A DNA stretch of 64,000 bases, taken from the NCBI GenBank assembly GCA_902764825.1, contig CACWXL010000002.1, forward strand, positions 186,001-250,000. Direction: 5' to 3'. Below the pieces are notes generated by a model that saw only the letters and a list, made by a program, of their open reading frames with translations, was not told the origin of the DNA and made no database searches. This DNA is from Oscillospiraceae bacterium. Its GTDB lineage: Bacteria > Bacillota > Clostridia > Saccharofermentanales > Saccharofermentanaceae. Shown one piece after another: positions 8,420-17,710 of the stretch. Made by a program: the position numbers and the translations under genes. Each line of letters starts with the position of its first letter. Position 1 is the first letter of the stretch.

Positions 8420-11400
8420 TATCTGTTCCTTCTGATCCTCTTTCTTTTGATCTCGCCTGTGATCACATAAGCTCCGGCGCCGGCCGAGATAACAAATACG
8501 ATTAATCCGATAACCGCTTTGCCGCTAAGGATCTCTCCCGACATCGGAATGTCTGTAACTGCCAGGCTCTGATCTTTGTTATTCAGGTCTTCGTGGGAAA
8601 GAACCCTGATGTCTTCTGTCTGCATTCCTGATGCAACCTCTTCTTCAGTTGACATGTCGTAGATATTCTCGAGGACTACGACAGTGTCACCGCTTTCCAA
8701 TCCGGTCGATCTGAACTTGATGGTTACATCTACGGTGCCCGAAGGCTCTGACGGTTCGAACTGCTGCAAAGATACGACTTCGGTTCCTTTATTGGTTACT
8801 TCCGTGCCGTCAGTCAATCTCAAAACAGCCTTTGCATAATAGGTGTGTCCTGCTTCAAGATTCTCATAACTGACATGGTCAACTATCGTAACCGTGGAAT
8901 CCTTAAGGAACGCTTTGTCACCCTTGACAGTTGTCGCAACGGTCCTGCAGGACGGCCTTCTTAAGGTCTGGTCCTCATCATTTATGTCCTCATGCAAGGC
9001 GATGGTGTAACCGCCGTCATAAGACTTCAATGATTCGAAAACGACAAGCTCGATCATATCCGTCGGCACTTTGACGTTCTCGAAAGGCACGATCACGTAC
9101 CCGGAAGATCCTTCTGGCCTGAATACCACAGTCTTAGTATAAGTATTGCCGTCAGGATCCACATAAGGCTCTCCGGTCGACCTGTCCATAAGGGTTCCCG
9201 TCAGGACATATCTGTCACCGGGATTCAAGCCTTCGAAAACAACTTTGTCATTGATTCCCACGCTCTCGGACAATGTAAGCACTCCGGTGCCGGTCATGCT
9301 GTCGGATGCTGATGTGGATATTAAGGGCTTGACCGTAACAGTCTGATCTTCGTCCTCAAGATCATTATGTTTAGCGATCGTGATATCCCTGAAATAAAGA
9401 GTCTCAAAGCATACGACCGATAAAGACGAACCGCCTTTTTCGAATACACGGGAGAAAAGATAACTGCTGTCTATCGTAAACTTTACAGCCACTTCCCCCG
9501 CTACGACTTCTCTGCCCTTTTCATCCAGAGACACTTCACCTGCAGTCCTGTCCGCCTTGAAAATGACACTTTCCCTATACTCGTTTCCGTCCTTATCCTT
9601 AAGGATCTCGCCGGTCGCTTTATCCAAAAGGCATCCCGAGATCTTATATTCGTAGCCCAAGGTAAGATTCTCGAAACGGACCATGTCTGTAAGTTCAATG
9701 TCTTTTCCGCAGCAGATACTGTGTGAGCCCCGGCTGTCCGTAAGAGATGTCGATATCCTCGGATTGATATCGATCTTATTTACAGCCTTTACCGTTACCA
9801 CTTTGTTATCATTCTTCTCTGTGAGCCTAACGGTCCTGGTCTTACCTTCAGTACCATCGTCCCAGACGAGCTTATATGCCGGTTCAATCTTCTCTTCTAT
9901 CCTGTACCATCCGGTAGGGATATTTGAGAAACTGACCGCTCCGTTCTTGTCTGTCCTGCCTTTTACAAGAACGGAATCATCCCACGAAGGCTCTTCGTTG
10001 GTACCGCCGTAAGTAAGAGTGAATTCAACATTCGAAGTGATGCCGTCTTCCGATGTCTTAATGACCTTAATAGAACTTTCCAGTCTGTCATTGGTAACGT
10101 TCTCGTTTAAGGTTTCCGTTGTGATCTCTATCTCCTTGTACCATTTCCCGTCTTTACCGTCTGTGAATCCTTCAGGGATCTCATATACATATCCGGCTTT
10201 AGATCCATGATATGTATGATCAGGACGCACTTCGACAAGAAAGTATCCTCCGACAGGTATTCCTGACAACTCAGAAGATACACTCCCTCCTGTTTTCCAC
10301 TGTACGTTTCCATCTTTATCAGACACTCCTTCCGCAAGTTTTACAGACTTTTCTTTGTTCCACAGCTCGAAAACGAACCCTTCCCTGGTATCGTCTTCAT
10401 CCTCAACTGCCTTAAGGAGCTTTAAAGCTCCGGAATGCTTATTGTTCTCGCATTTGAATGAATATGTCTTAGCAGAAGACAGGCTGTCCGTCTTAAAGAC
10501 ATACTGATAGCTTTCTTCGCCCGTCTTTGTCCATCCGGAATCATTGGTGAATTCATATTCGATCACGGTCCCGTCAGCACACATAAACGGTTCGCCCTTA
10601 TCGAATGTCTCTGTTATCACATATTCCGTGCCGTACTTAAGAGGGAACGAATCAGTACCTTCCCACTTATCGCCGAAGGCATCGTACCAGTTCCACTTTC
10701 CATCAGAAAACCTGTATGTTGCAACAGTCGTTCCGCCTTCAGTGATCTTGAAAACAACAGTGGACGTATCAAAAGACGTAGAAGTGGTCTTTTCGAGCTT
10801 TACGCTGCTCGCATCGGTAAAAAGACCGGCACCTTTTCCCCTGCCGGCTTCCGACTCAGAAGTCTTCATGTTTGTTACGAGCATAACATCGGAACCTGAG
10901 GTATAGGCATAGCCGTCCTTTACAAATGAATAGAGCGCGCTTCCGCCTTTATTCTTTATCGAATACTCGAGTCTGCCGGAAGCACCGTCAGCTTCGGTTA
11001 TCCTTATCAGGATCTCATAGACATCCGGGTCTGAGAACTTATATACCTCCGGGATATTTCCATCCTGATCCTTAAGGCTCTTCCTTGTTCCGTCAGGCAG
11101 GATAAGCCCGTCAGGGATCGTTGTCTCCTTTATATAAAGAGTATCTTCGTATGTGCTTCCCGCCTGGTCTTTAGGCGTCAGACGGTATTTCTGCTTTGTA
11201 AAGCCTGAGCCTGAGAGCAGATAGAAATCGGTATAGATCCCGTCATTATCGTCATCTCTTAATTCACCGGCAATGCTGTTCAGATCCTGATCCTTATATA
11301 CGGTAAATACTGCTCCCGTATAATTGATGCCTGAAGGATCCCTTTTATCGAGATAAAAGCCAGCATACGCATCGTCACTCAAACCGGTCGCCCTAAGGCC

Positions 11401-12156
11401 CATAAACCCTGTAAAGCTTCCCTTTCCGGCTTCTGAAGAACTGCTCGACAAAGACTTCTTGCAAAAATATCCCGTGGTCGAGCTCGCAGTCCACTGCATA
11501 GGAACGCCGTTTTCTATACCGGCATATATGGTTATGTGCTGTGCATTATTCTTGTCTTTGTTATCGTTCCACCACAAGATCATGTCACCGGGCTTAAAGC
11601 CGTAAGTATTGATTATCTTTATCCATTCATCATCCTGTATGCCGCCCTTACCGTTGGTCTCAAACGATGAGAACTTATTCTCCGTGGGCGTGATGCCCCT
11701 GTTCTTCAATAACGAATCCTTGAAGCTCGACTTGATGCCTGCAAATCCGGGTCTGAAGAACCCATACTTGTCAGGATTGGCTCCGCCCGAATAAGACAGG
11801 GTCTTCTTGCCGTATGAACCGGAGGTGCCCGTTATCTTTGCTGTCTTAAGGGCCACACTGTAAGCAAGGCTTACCGAACCTGCACAGTCTATGCCGTTCC
11901 AGCCTCCGCCGCCCCACTGATATTTGACGCCTGACATTTTCGAGCACGCGGCAAGGATCTCATCTCGGAAACTTTTCGCGCTCGTATAGCCTGCCTTCTT
12001 CGTATTAGCTTCAGACACAAGGGCATTTGAGCTCAACACGGCGGCATTAACGTTCTTTGTTCCAATAAAAAACGGCAACGAGCAAACTGCAACCGCTGCC
12101 GTAATCATCACTGCCAGCAATCTGGCAAGATTTCCCGTTAATCCTTTGTTCTTCAC
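8419..12156 (-). CDS. NlpC/P60-SpaA-VaFE surface protein with sorting signal
   Basis: 1245-residue secreted protein. A signal peptide (residues about 10-38, ending NVNAA) is followed by an NlpC/P60-like cysteine peptidase domain (about 60-250; Cys91 in GIDCAG, His207 in AQHITIY). Next come several SpaA/CnaB-type beta modules (about 265-800) and three VaFE-type repeats (about 800-1195), marked by VVFEGL and HEDINDEDQT-like endings. The C-terminus has IPMSG (1203-1207), a hydrophobic helix and the basic tail KRKRIRRNR, a variant of the LPXTG signal. Start is GTG 12156, 8 nt after GGAGG, overlapping the upstream DUF5688-like gene as GTGA. Likely a cell-wall-anchored adhesin or stalk with a wall-cleaving head. 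Confidence 0.88.
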   Translation of the reverse strand: MKNKGLTGNLARLLAVMITAAVAVCSLPFFIGTKNVNAAVLSSNALVSEANTKKAGYTSAKSFRDEILAACSKMSGVKYQWGGGGWNGIDCAGSVSLAYSVALKTAKITGTSGSYGKKTLSYSGGANPDKYGFFRPGFAGIKSSFKDSLLKNRGITPTENKFSSFETNGKGGIQDDEWIKIINTYGFKPGDMILWWNDNKDKNNAQHITIYAGIENGVPMQWTASSTTGYFCKKSLSSSSSEAGKGSFTGFMGLRATGLSDDAYAGFYLDKRDPSGINYTGAVFTVYKDQDLNSIAGELRDDDNDGIYTDFYLLSGSGFTKQKYRLTPKDQAGSTYEDTLYIKETTIPDGLILPDGTRKSLKDQDGNIPEVYKFSDPDVYEILIRITEADGASGRLEYSIKNKGGSALYSFVKDGYAYTSGSDVMLVTNMKTSESEAGRGKGAGLFTDASSVKLEKTTSTSFDTSTVVFKITEGGTTVATYRFSDGKWNWYDAFGDKWEGTDSFPLKYGTEYVITETFDKGEPFMCADGTVIEYEFTNDSGWTKTGEESYQYVFKTDSLSSAKTYSFKCENNKHSGALKLLKAVEDEDDTREGFVFELWNKEKSVKLAEGVSDKDGNVQWKTGGSVSSELSGIPVGGYFLVEVRPDHTYHGSKAGYVYEIPEGFTDGKDGKWYKEIEITTETLNENVTNDRLESSIKVIKTSEDGITSNVEFTLTYGGTNEEPSWDDSVLVKGRTDKNGAVSFSNIPTGWYRIEEKIEPAYKLVWDDGTEGKTRTVRLTEKNDNKVVTVKAVNKIDINPRISTSLTDSRGSHSICCGKDIELTDMVRFENLTLGYEYKISGCLLDKATGEILKDKDGNEYRESVIFKADRTAGEVSLDEKGREVVAGEVAVKFTIDSSYLFSRVFEKGGSSLSVVCFETLYFRDITIAKHNDLEDEDQTVTVKPLISTSASDSMTGTGVLTLSESVGINDKVVFEGLNPGDRYVLTGTLMDRSTGEPYVDPDGNTYTKTVVFRPEGSSGYVIVPFENVKVPTDMIELVVFESLKSYDGGYTIALHEDINDEDQTLRRPSCRTVATTVKGDKAFLKDSTVTIVDHVSYENLEAGHTYYAKAVLRLTDGTEVTNKGTEVVSLQQFEPSEPSGTVDVTIKFRSTGLESGDTVVVLENIYDMSTEEEVASGMQTEDIRVLSHEDLNNKDQSLAVTDIPMSGEILSGKAVIGLIVFVISAGAGAYVITGEIKRKRIRRNR

Positions 12157-13115
12157 GATGCTGCCTCCGATTCCTCAGTCACGCAGGTAAGCGATCCGTC
12201 AACTATGCTGAAACGGTAGATGTTGTCAGAAAGTCTGTCGGAAAGCCTTACATGCTCAAAGTTCGTATCCTTCACCAGAGTCCTGAGCCTTGAACTCTCA
12301 CTGAATGTCTCAGTCGAGAGGATGACCAGGTCATGCACGGATGACGGCAGTATGTAGCAGTCAGTTCCGATGTTCTTTACGACCTTCTTAAGCACATCCG
12401 TGTAAAGCAGAGCATTGGCGCCGAAGAACTCATATTCATTGCTTAAGACATAAACGCGGTCCTGCAGCGGGATCTCATCAACACCTGCAAAGGATGCTTC
12501 GATATCCTTGTCCTTTACGCCCCAGCGCTTCATCATCCTCTTCATCGTGTCTTCTATCCGCTCGCTCTTAAACGGGAATAACTTCTTTGTATTCTTTTTT
12601 GCAAGACGGTACAAAAGCGACTCCGGGAGGTCTTCGGCATTCGCGATGTCATTGGTTACGAGGAACCCGGACACTCCGTGCTCATCCACGTTTACGATGA
12701 CTCTGTATACGACCGAAAGATCCATGATGCTCCTGTGGGGACAATGCTTGATCATCTCCTGGTTCTCTTTTGTATTAACGATCTGGAAAACGATCTTATC
12801 CTTCAAGGAATCGAAATCGAGCTTCATTATGTCTTCTGGCAGGAACTTGATCGACTCTTCAAGATAGACTGCCTGATTTGCCATGACCTGCTCGAAATCA
12901 TCACACTCCAGGTACTGCTCATACATTCTCTCCATATAGAACGTAGGGCTGCAGTATGAACGGGGCTTGCCCTTGGGGATTATCACGACTCCAGTAAGGC
13001 AGGAATTGACCTTCGGAACCTTCCTTAACTCAATCGTGCAGTCAGAATACCGCTCCGGCATATAGCTTAAGAATTCGTCCATTACTCTCTCTTTGAAACT
13101 CTCGTAGTCCATCAT
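12153..13115 (-). CDS. DUF5688-like cytoplasmic protein
   Basis: 321 residues with no signal peptide or membrane helix. The start MMDYESFKERVMDEFLSYMP, the central YRVIVNVDEHGVSGFLVTND stretch and the LPSSVHDLVIL segment fit the DUF5688 family of clostridial proteins with no known function. The ATG at 13115 is 9 nt after GGAGG; a longer frame to 13145 begins inside the upstream hairpin. It is first in a three-gene operon with the surface protein and sortase (4-bp overlap), so a link to that surface system is plausible but unproven. Confidence 0.75.
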   Translation of the reverse strand: MMDYESFKERVMDEFLSYMPERYSDCTIELRKVPKVNSCLTGVVIIPKGKPRSYCSPTFYMERMYEQYLECDDFEQVMANQAVYLEESIKFLPEDIMKLDFDSLKDKIVFQIVNTKENQEMIKHCPHRSIMDLSVVYRVIVNVDEHGVSGFLVTNDIANAEDLPESLLYRLAKKNTKKLFPFKSERIEDTMKRMMKRWGVKDKDIEASFAGVDEIPLQDRVYVLSNEYEFFGANALLYTDVLKKVVKNIGTDCYILPSSVHDLVILSTETFSESSRLRTLVKDTNFEHVRLSDRLSDNIYRFSIVDGSLTCVTEESEAAS

Positions 13116-13143
13116 GTTTTCGTTCCTCCGCAAAAAAATTAGC

Positions 13144-13177
13144 AATAAAAAAACGCACCCCGTTAAAGGATGCGTTT
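13144..13177 (-). terminator. Hairpin with U-tract between promoter and DUF5688 gene
   Basis: AAACGCA (13171-13177) pairs with TGCGTTT (13151-13157), enclosing CC/GG pairs and a short loop, followed on the minus strand by TTTTTTTATT. It has the form of a strong rho-independent terminator, but it sits 17 nt downstream of a good promoter -10 and just upstream of the GGAGG of the next gene. It could be an attenuator for the surface-protein operon. Confidence 0.7.
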
Positions 13178-13194
13178 CATTTAATTGCAGTATA

Positions 13195-13224
13195 AGTATA
13201 TGCCCCTATGCCAGTCTCATTCAA
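13195..13224 (-). promoter_or_regulatory. Promoter of the DUF5688-surface protein-sortase operon
   Basis: Minus-strand -35 TTGAAT (13219-13224), 18-nt spacer, -10 TATACT (13195-13200). Two TGAGACT direct repeats lie at the -35 and upstream of it. Transcription from here would pass through the hairpin at 13144-13177 before reaching the first gene. Confidence 0.6.
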
Positions 13225-13305
13225 TAGGCTAAAGTCTCAATTTTGGCACCTAAAAAATCAATTCTCGACGCCGTAAAAACCCGCAAACGCAGTCAGTAAA
13301 AGGCT

Positions 13306-13974
13306 TTAGGCCGATTTTGTTACCGTAAGGAGGAGCTTTCCCGATCTTATCGATACCGCGATCTTTTCTGCCCCTTCCACAGGATGGTTCGAAAAGGAGA
13401 ACGATGAGCCTGCATTAAGCACTGCATCAGTAAGCGGATAATATAATCCTTCCGTCGTAACACCCGTAACAGGCGTATCAAAACTGAAAGGTATCAGCGA
13501 CACTGCCGCCTCGCCATTAAAAGATGTGATACTTAATTCCGCCCTGTCTTCTCCTGTCAGCGGACGGCATGTTGTAATACCGTCAGTTACAGTGATATCT
13601 CTTCCTTCTGATCTGTATTGCACAGCAAGGCCGAGATTTGCGATGACATGATCTATCCTGCCTGACAAAGGACACACAAGGATAACTTCATCATCGCGGC
13701 CCGTCTTTTTAAGCGCGATCTCGGTATCTGTCCAATCCTTTTCGACAGGATATTTCTCAACGGGAATACTGTTGGCTTTTATGAAGTCCAGTCCGGCTTT
13801 CGTAATGGAATCCATATCTCCTATTACAACATCAGGAACAATACCGGTCTTGGCCAGATGATCACAGCCTGAATCACAGGCGATCACCTTAGTATCAGCT
13901 TCACCTGCAAAATTTCTGATTACGTCAGAAGCTTCTTCAGGTAAAGGTCCGCCTGTTATTATGACAAAGCGCAT
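13306..13974 (-). CDS. thiN: Thiamine diphosphokinase
   Basis: Transfers pyrophosphate from ATP to thiamine to make thiamine diphosphate. The 222 residues show family motifs DVVIGDMDSI (metal and nucleotide binding), EKDWTDTEIAL and LSGRIDHVIANLGL, followed by the beta-rich thiamine-binding C-terminal domain. It is the last gene of the def-to-thiN operon and overlaps the rpe 3' end by 16 bp, a common order in Clostridia and Bacilli. The ribosome site is weak, as expected for a coupled gene. Confidence 0.92.
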   Translation of the reverse strand: MRFVIITGGPLPEEASDVIRNFAGEADTKVIACDSGCDHLAKTGIVPDVVIGDMDSITKAGLDFIKANSIPVEKYPVEKDWTDTEIALKKTGRDDEVILVCPLSGRIDHVIANLGLAVQYRSEGRDITVTDGITTCRPLTGEDRAELSITSFNGEAAVSLIPFSFDTPVTGVTTEGLYYPLTDAVLNAGSSFSFSNHPVEGAEKIAVSIRSGKLLLTVTKSA

Positions 13975-14618
13975 GACTTAAGATCTTCTATGGCTTTTGC
14001 AGGGTCTTCGGCATTAAATACAGTGCTTCCCGCAACGAATAACCTGGCACCTGCTTCATAGACTTCCTTAACATTGCCGAGAGTGATGCCGCCGTCAACG
14101 GAGATTATCGTGTCAGCGCCAGCATCATCGATCGCTTTTCTGAGCTTGGCAATGCGTTCGTTTGAAGAAGGAAGATATCCCTGTCCGCCGAAGCCCGGAT
14201 AGACCGTCATGATGAGAATGATGTCGACCTTTCCGATATAAGGGAAAACATTCTCAACAGGTGTATCAGGATGGATCGAAATGCCTGCCGTACAGCCAAG
14301 ATCATTGATCTCTTTTATAAGCTTATCGGGGTCATCCGCACACTCAAGATGGAAAGTGATATTGTCGGAACCGGCATCCGCAAAAGCCTTGATATACTTC
14401 TCAGGCTCGGTGATCATGAGGTGCGTATAGAACTTCATGTCCGTATATTTCCTGATCGACTGGATAACCGGGATGCCGAAGGAGATATTATTGACGTAGT
14501 GGCCGTCCATAACATCGATATGAAGGTACTCGGCATGGCCTTCCACCTTCTTGATATCTCTCATCAGATAGCCGAAATCGGCTGCAAGTATCGACGGTGC
14601 TATATCAATGTAACTCAT
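13959..14618 (-). CDS. rpe: Ribulose-phosphate 3-epimerase
   Basis: Interconverts ribulose-5-phosphate and xylulose-5-phosphate in the pentose phosphate pathway. The 219-residue TIM barrel has the usual IAPSILAADF start, LHIDVMDGHYV (metal-binding His and Asp), THLMITEPEKY (His), a VYPGFGGQ phosphate loop and SVDGGITLGN. GGAG lies 6 nt before ATG 14618, and the start overlaps the rsgA stop by 4 bp. Downstream it overlaps thiN. Confidence 0.95.
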   Translation of the reverse strand: MSYIDIAPSILAADFGYLMRDIKKVEGHAEYLHIDVMDGHYVNNISFGIPVIQSIRKYTDMKFYTHLMITEPEKYIKAFADAGSDNITFHLECADDPDKLIKEINDLGCTAGISIHPDTPVENVFPYIGKVDIILIMTVYPGFGGQGYLPSSNERIAKLRKAIDDAGADTIISVDGGITLGNVKEVYEAGARLFVAGSTVFNAEDPAKAIEDLKSCALS

Positions 14619-15541
14619 TGCTTTCTCCTATGCTTGTAATTGTTCCTATTATCGTAGAGCTCTGTATAAAAGCTCTTATATCTCTCGTAACGTCCTTCAT
14701 CGATAAGACCTTCTGCCAGGGCATTCCGCACTACACAGCCGTCTTCCTTACGGTGTGAGCAGTCATCAAACCTGCAGCCTGTGGCGATCTTCGTTATTTC
14801 AGGGAAGCCGTAGAGAACATCCCTGTAATCGACGCCCTGATCCTCAAGTGACAATGACGTAAAGCCCGGTGTGTCGCAGATAAAGCCGTCAAAGAACTCG
14901 TGAAGTTCAACGTGTCTCGTCGTATGCTTTCCGCGCTTTATCTTTGCGCTGACCTCTCCCGTCTCCATCAGGTCATATTCCAGAAGAGCGTTGCAGAGCG
15001 TGCTCTTGCCGACTCCGGAAGGACCTGCAAAGGCGGCAATTCCATCACCTATTATATCCTTAAGATCACTTTTGGTAAGAGGCTTAACGGGTGAAGATAA
15101 TAAAACTTCATAACCTGCCTTAGTATAAACTGAACAAAGCCTGTCTCCGTCGTCTTCATTAAGGTCGCTCTTGGTAAAGATGATCACAGGCTTGATATCT
15201 CTTAATGAGCACACAAGAAGCATCTTATCGAGCAATGTAAGATCCGGTTCAGGATTCGTGACAGAGAAAGTCAGCAGCATTATCGACAGATTGGCCACAG
15301 GAGGTCTTGCTATAAAACTTGTCCTGTTTTCGATATCGGTAATGACATAAGGGACATCAGGATCGCCGGAGCTCATTATAGATACTCTGTCACCTATGGC
15401 AGGCTTGATGCCCTTTAGCCTGAATGCTCCCCTTGCAGCGCACTGTACATATTCATAAGAGCCTTCATTAAAGAAGCGAACGGTGTAAACACCGCCCACT
15501 CCTTTAGTAATTACTCCGCGAATTGCTTCAGTCTCAGCCAT
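14615..15541 (-). CDS. rsgA: Ribosome small subunit-dependent GTPase RsgA
   Basis: GTPase that helps late 30S subunit maturation. It has an N-terminal OB fold, then a circularly permuted GTPase: G4 FTKSDLNEDD precedes the P-loop GPSGVGKSTL, then the switch region TTRHVEL and G3 DTPGFTSL. The C-terminal zinc motif CRFDDCSHRKEDGCVV is complete. 308 residues is standard. In this operon it stands between pknB and rpe, as in many Firmicutes. Confidence 0.95.
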   Translation of the reverse strand: MAETEAIRGVITKGVGGVYTVRFFNEGSYEYVQCAARGAFRLKGIKPAIGDRVSIMSSGDPDVPYVITDIENRTSFIARPPVANLSIMLLTFSVTNPEPDLTLLDKMLLVCSLRDIKPVIIFTKSDLNEDDGDRLCSVYTKAGYEVLLSSPVKPLTKSDLKDIIGDGIAAFAGPSGVGKSTLCNALLEYDLMETGEVSAKIKRGKHTTRHVELHEFFDGFICDTPGFTSLSLEDQGVDYRDVLYGFPEITKIATGCRFDDCSHRKEDGCVVRNALAEGLIDEGRYERYKSFYTELYDNRNNYKHRRKQ

Positions 15542-15553
15542 CAGACACTAACC

Positions 15554-17701
15554 CTAGCCGTTGTTGCCGTTGTTTCCGCCCTGACCGGGATTCTGGTTTC
15601 CGCCGCCCTGATTAGGATCAGGCGGGTTCTGGTTTCCGCCGCCGCCCTGATTAGGGTCAGGTGTAGGCTGCGGAGGCGTAGGTGTCGCAGGAACCGGCGT
15701 AGGTGTATCTGTCGGTGCCGGTGTATTAGTCGGCAGATCTGAGAATACTACCGTATATACCGTGCTCTCCTTAACTACGAATGTGAAGTTAACCGAGTAG
15801 CTTACGATATTGCCTAAAGAGTCTACCCAATATTCGAACTTGCAGCCCGTGGCAGGTGTTGCAGTAAGCGTTACCTGGGTATTGAGTTCATAAACGCCGG
15901 CGCCGGAAGCCGTACCGCTTCCCTTGATAACGATGTCGACTACTGCCTGAGGAGGTGTAGGAGTCGGTGTGCCGCCGTTCTGATAGTCTTCCTTGGTTCC
16001 GACATAGAGCTTGACGGAAGACTTCCTTGCAACAGATGTTCCTGCTACAGGATTTGTAATGATTACATACTGCTTTTTAGCGTCAAGTGCGAGGACTTCG
16101 GAAGAACCTTCGACAGTGTAATTGAGGCTTGCTTCTTCAAGCTTCTTAACAGCTTCAGCCACGGTGTTGCCTACAACGTCAGGAACGATGGAAGACTTAG
16201 GCTCAATAGCGTAGATGATTATTACCGATTCGCCTCTTAACAGCTGTGTATTTGCTTCAGGTTCGGTCCTGATAACAAGACCGGGCTCAACCTTGTCAGA
16301 AGGCTCAGGACGGAGAACAGGCTCAAGTCCGAGTTTCTTCAATGATGTATAAGCATCCTTGTAATTTGCGTCCGCATAATCCTGCAGGATGATAGATTCG
16401 CCTACAGACGATATCGTGAGGACGAGATTGCTGAGCTTATTTGTTGTCGAGACGATAACGCCTTCACGGATACTCTGCGCGATAATGATGCCGGGTTCAT
16501 AAGCGTCAGTATCCTGATACTCGACCGTGTAGTTAACGCCTGCAGCATCAAGCCTCTTGGTAACCTCATCCGCCTTAAGGCCGACATAGTTCTCTATCTT
16601 ATAGTCGGTGTTCTGCTCAATGTTCGTAGCATTTCCGACAGCCCTGATGACAAGGATGCCGATACCGATCAGAACACCTACGATAACGACAATGATGAGA
16701 GCTAAGAGAACATTATCCCTGAATCTTGAGATACGTCTGGACTCGGCGCTCTTCTCGATCTCAGAGATCTTCTCGTATTCAGGATCCTGTCTGAAGGAAA
16801 TATTTGTATCCGAGCTTGCGGGCTTCTCCGGTGCATTCGTGATGACACCGTAAACGCCGTTAGGATCAACGAGCAGAGAGTCGAGCTCCGTTACGAGCTG
16901 ACGCATCGTCTGATAACGTCTCTCAGGGCTCTTCTGCATACATTTTGCGATAATGGAATCAAGACCCTTCGGGATTCCCTGCATAAGTGATGAAGGAACC
17001 GGAGGAGTCTCCTGGAGGTGCTTGACTGCGATGGCAACGTTGGAATCACCGTCGAAAGGAAGTCTTCCCGTTACCATCTCGAAAAGCGATACACCCAACG
17101 AATAGATATCAGACTGAGGTCCCACATTTCCGCCTCTTGCCTGCTCGGGCGAGAAATAATGGACGGAACCCATCTGCACTCCGGTCATGGTGATCGTCGT
17201 TGAAGACGCTGCACGTGCGATGCCGAAGTCCGTGATCTTCGCAACACGGTCACGCGAGATAAGGATATTCTGAGGCTTAATGTCTCTGTGGACTATTCCG
17301 TTCTGGTGAGCGTAGTCTAATGCAAGACCGATCTGGATAACGATCGGGACAGCATTCTTCCAGTCAAGGTGTCCGTTCTGGTTGATGAGATCCTTAACGG
17401 TAATTCCTTCGATATATTCCTGAACGATATATCTGAAATTACCTTCATGTCCTACACCGTAAACCTTAACGATGTTGGCATGGTTTAAGGATGCAACTGA
17501 CTTTGCTTCAGCATCAAAGCGTCTGATGAATTCATCGTCTGATGAGAACTCGGGCTTCAAGATCTTGATGGCAACGTTAGCGCCGGTATTCATGTCGATG
17601 CCGAGATATACGTTAGCCATACCGCCTGAGCCTATGAGCTTGACGATCCTGTACTTGTTCGCAAATATCATGCCCTCGGGGCCGTGAACCTGATTTGCCA
17701 T
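15554..17701 (-). CDS. pknB: PASTA-domain Ser/Thr protein kinase (PknB/PrkC)
   Basis: Membrane sensor kinase that responds to muropeptides or lipid II and phosphorylates cytoplasmic targets. 715 residues: kinase domain about 15-280 (GSGGMANVY loop, AIKIL lysine, HRDIKPQN, DFGIA), juxtamembrane linker, one membrane helix (about 335-355) and three PASTA repeats (about 365-575). Then comes an extra beta module like the divergent InlB B-repeat (GCKFEYWVDSLGN) and a tail of about 60 residues rich in Pro/Thr and Gly/Asn. The last two parts are not in the standard family architecture. AAGGAG precedes ATG 17701. Its partner phosphatase is immediately upstream. Confidence 0.95.
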   Translation of the reverse strand: MANQVHGPEGMIFANKYRIVKLIGSGGMANVYLGIDMNTGANVAIKILKPEFSSDDEFIRRFDAEAKSVASLNHANIVKVYGVGHEGNFRYIVQEYIEGITVKDLINQNGHLDWKNAVPIVIQIGLALDYAHQNGIVHRDIKPQNILISRDRVAKITDFGIARAASSTTITMTGVQMGSVHYFSPEQARGGNVGPQSDIYSLGVSLFEMVTGRLPFDGDSNVAIAVKHLQETPPVPSSLMQGIPKGLDSIIAKCMQKSPERRYQTMRQLVTELDSLLVDPNGVYGVITNAPEKPASSDTNISFRQDPEYEKISEIEKSAESRRISRFRDNVLLALIIVVIVGVLIGIGILVIRAVGNATNIEQNTDYKIENYVGLKADEVTKRLDAAGVNYTVEYQDTDAYEPGIIIAQSIREGVIVSTTNKLSNLVLTISSVGESIILQDYADANYKDAYTSLKKLGLEPVLRPEPSDKVEPGLVIRTEPEANTQLLRGESVIIIYAIEPKSSIVPDVVGNTVAEAVKKLEEASLNYTVEGSSEVLALDAKKQYVIITNPVAGTSVARKSSVKLYVGTKEDYQNGGTPTPTPPQAVVDIVIKGSGTASGAGVYELNTQVTLTATPATGCKFEYWVDSLGNIVSYSVNFTFVVKESTVYTVVFSDLPTNTPAPTDTPTPVPATPTPPQPTPDPNQGGGGNQNPPDPNQGGGNQNPGQGGNNGNNG

Positions 17702-17710
17702 ATTATCTCC

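Noticed and set aside
15560..15740. Gly/Asn/Pro/Thr-rich pknB end as a misread frame
   Set aside because: The frame is continuous with the PASTA region and the tail composition is plausible for a wall-exposed linker, so I kept it as coding.
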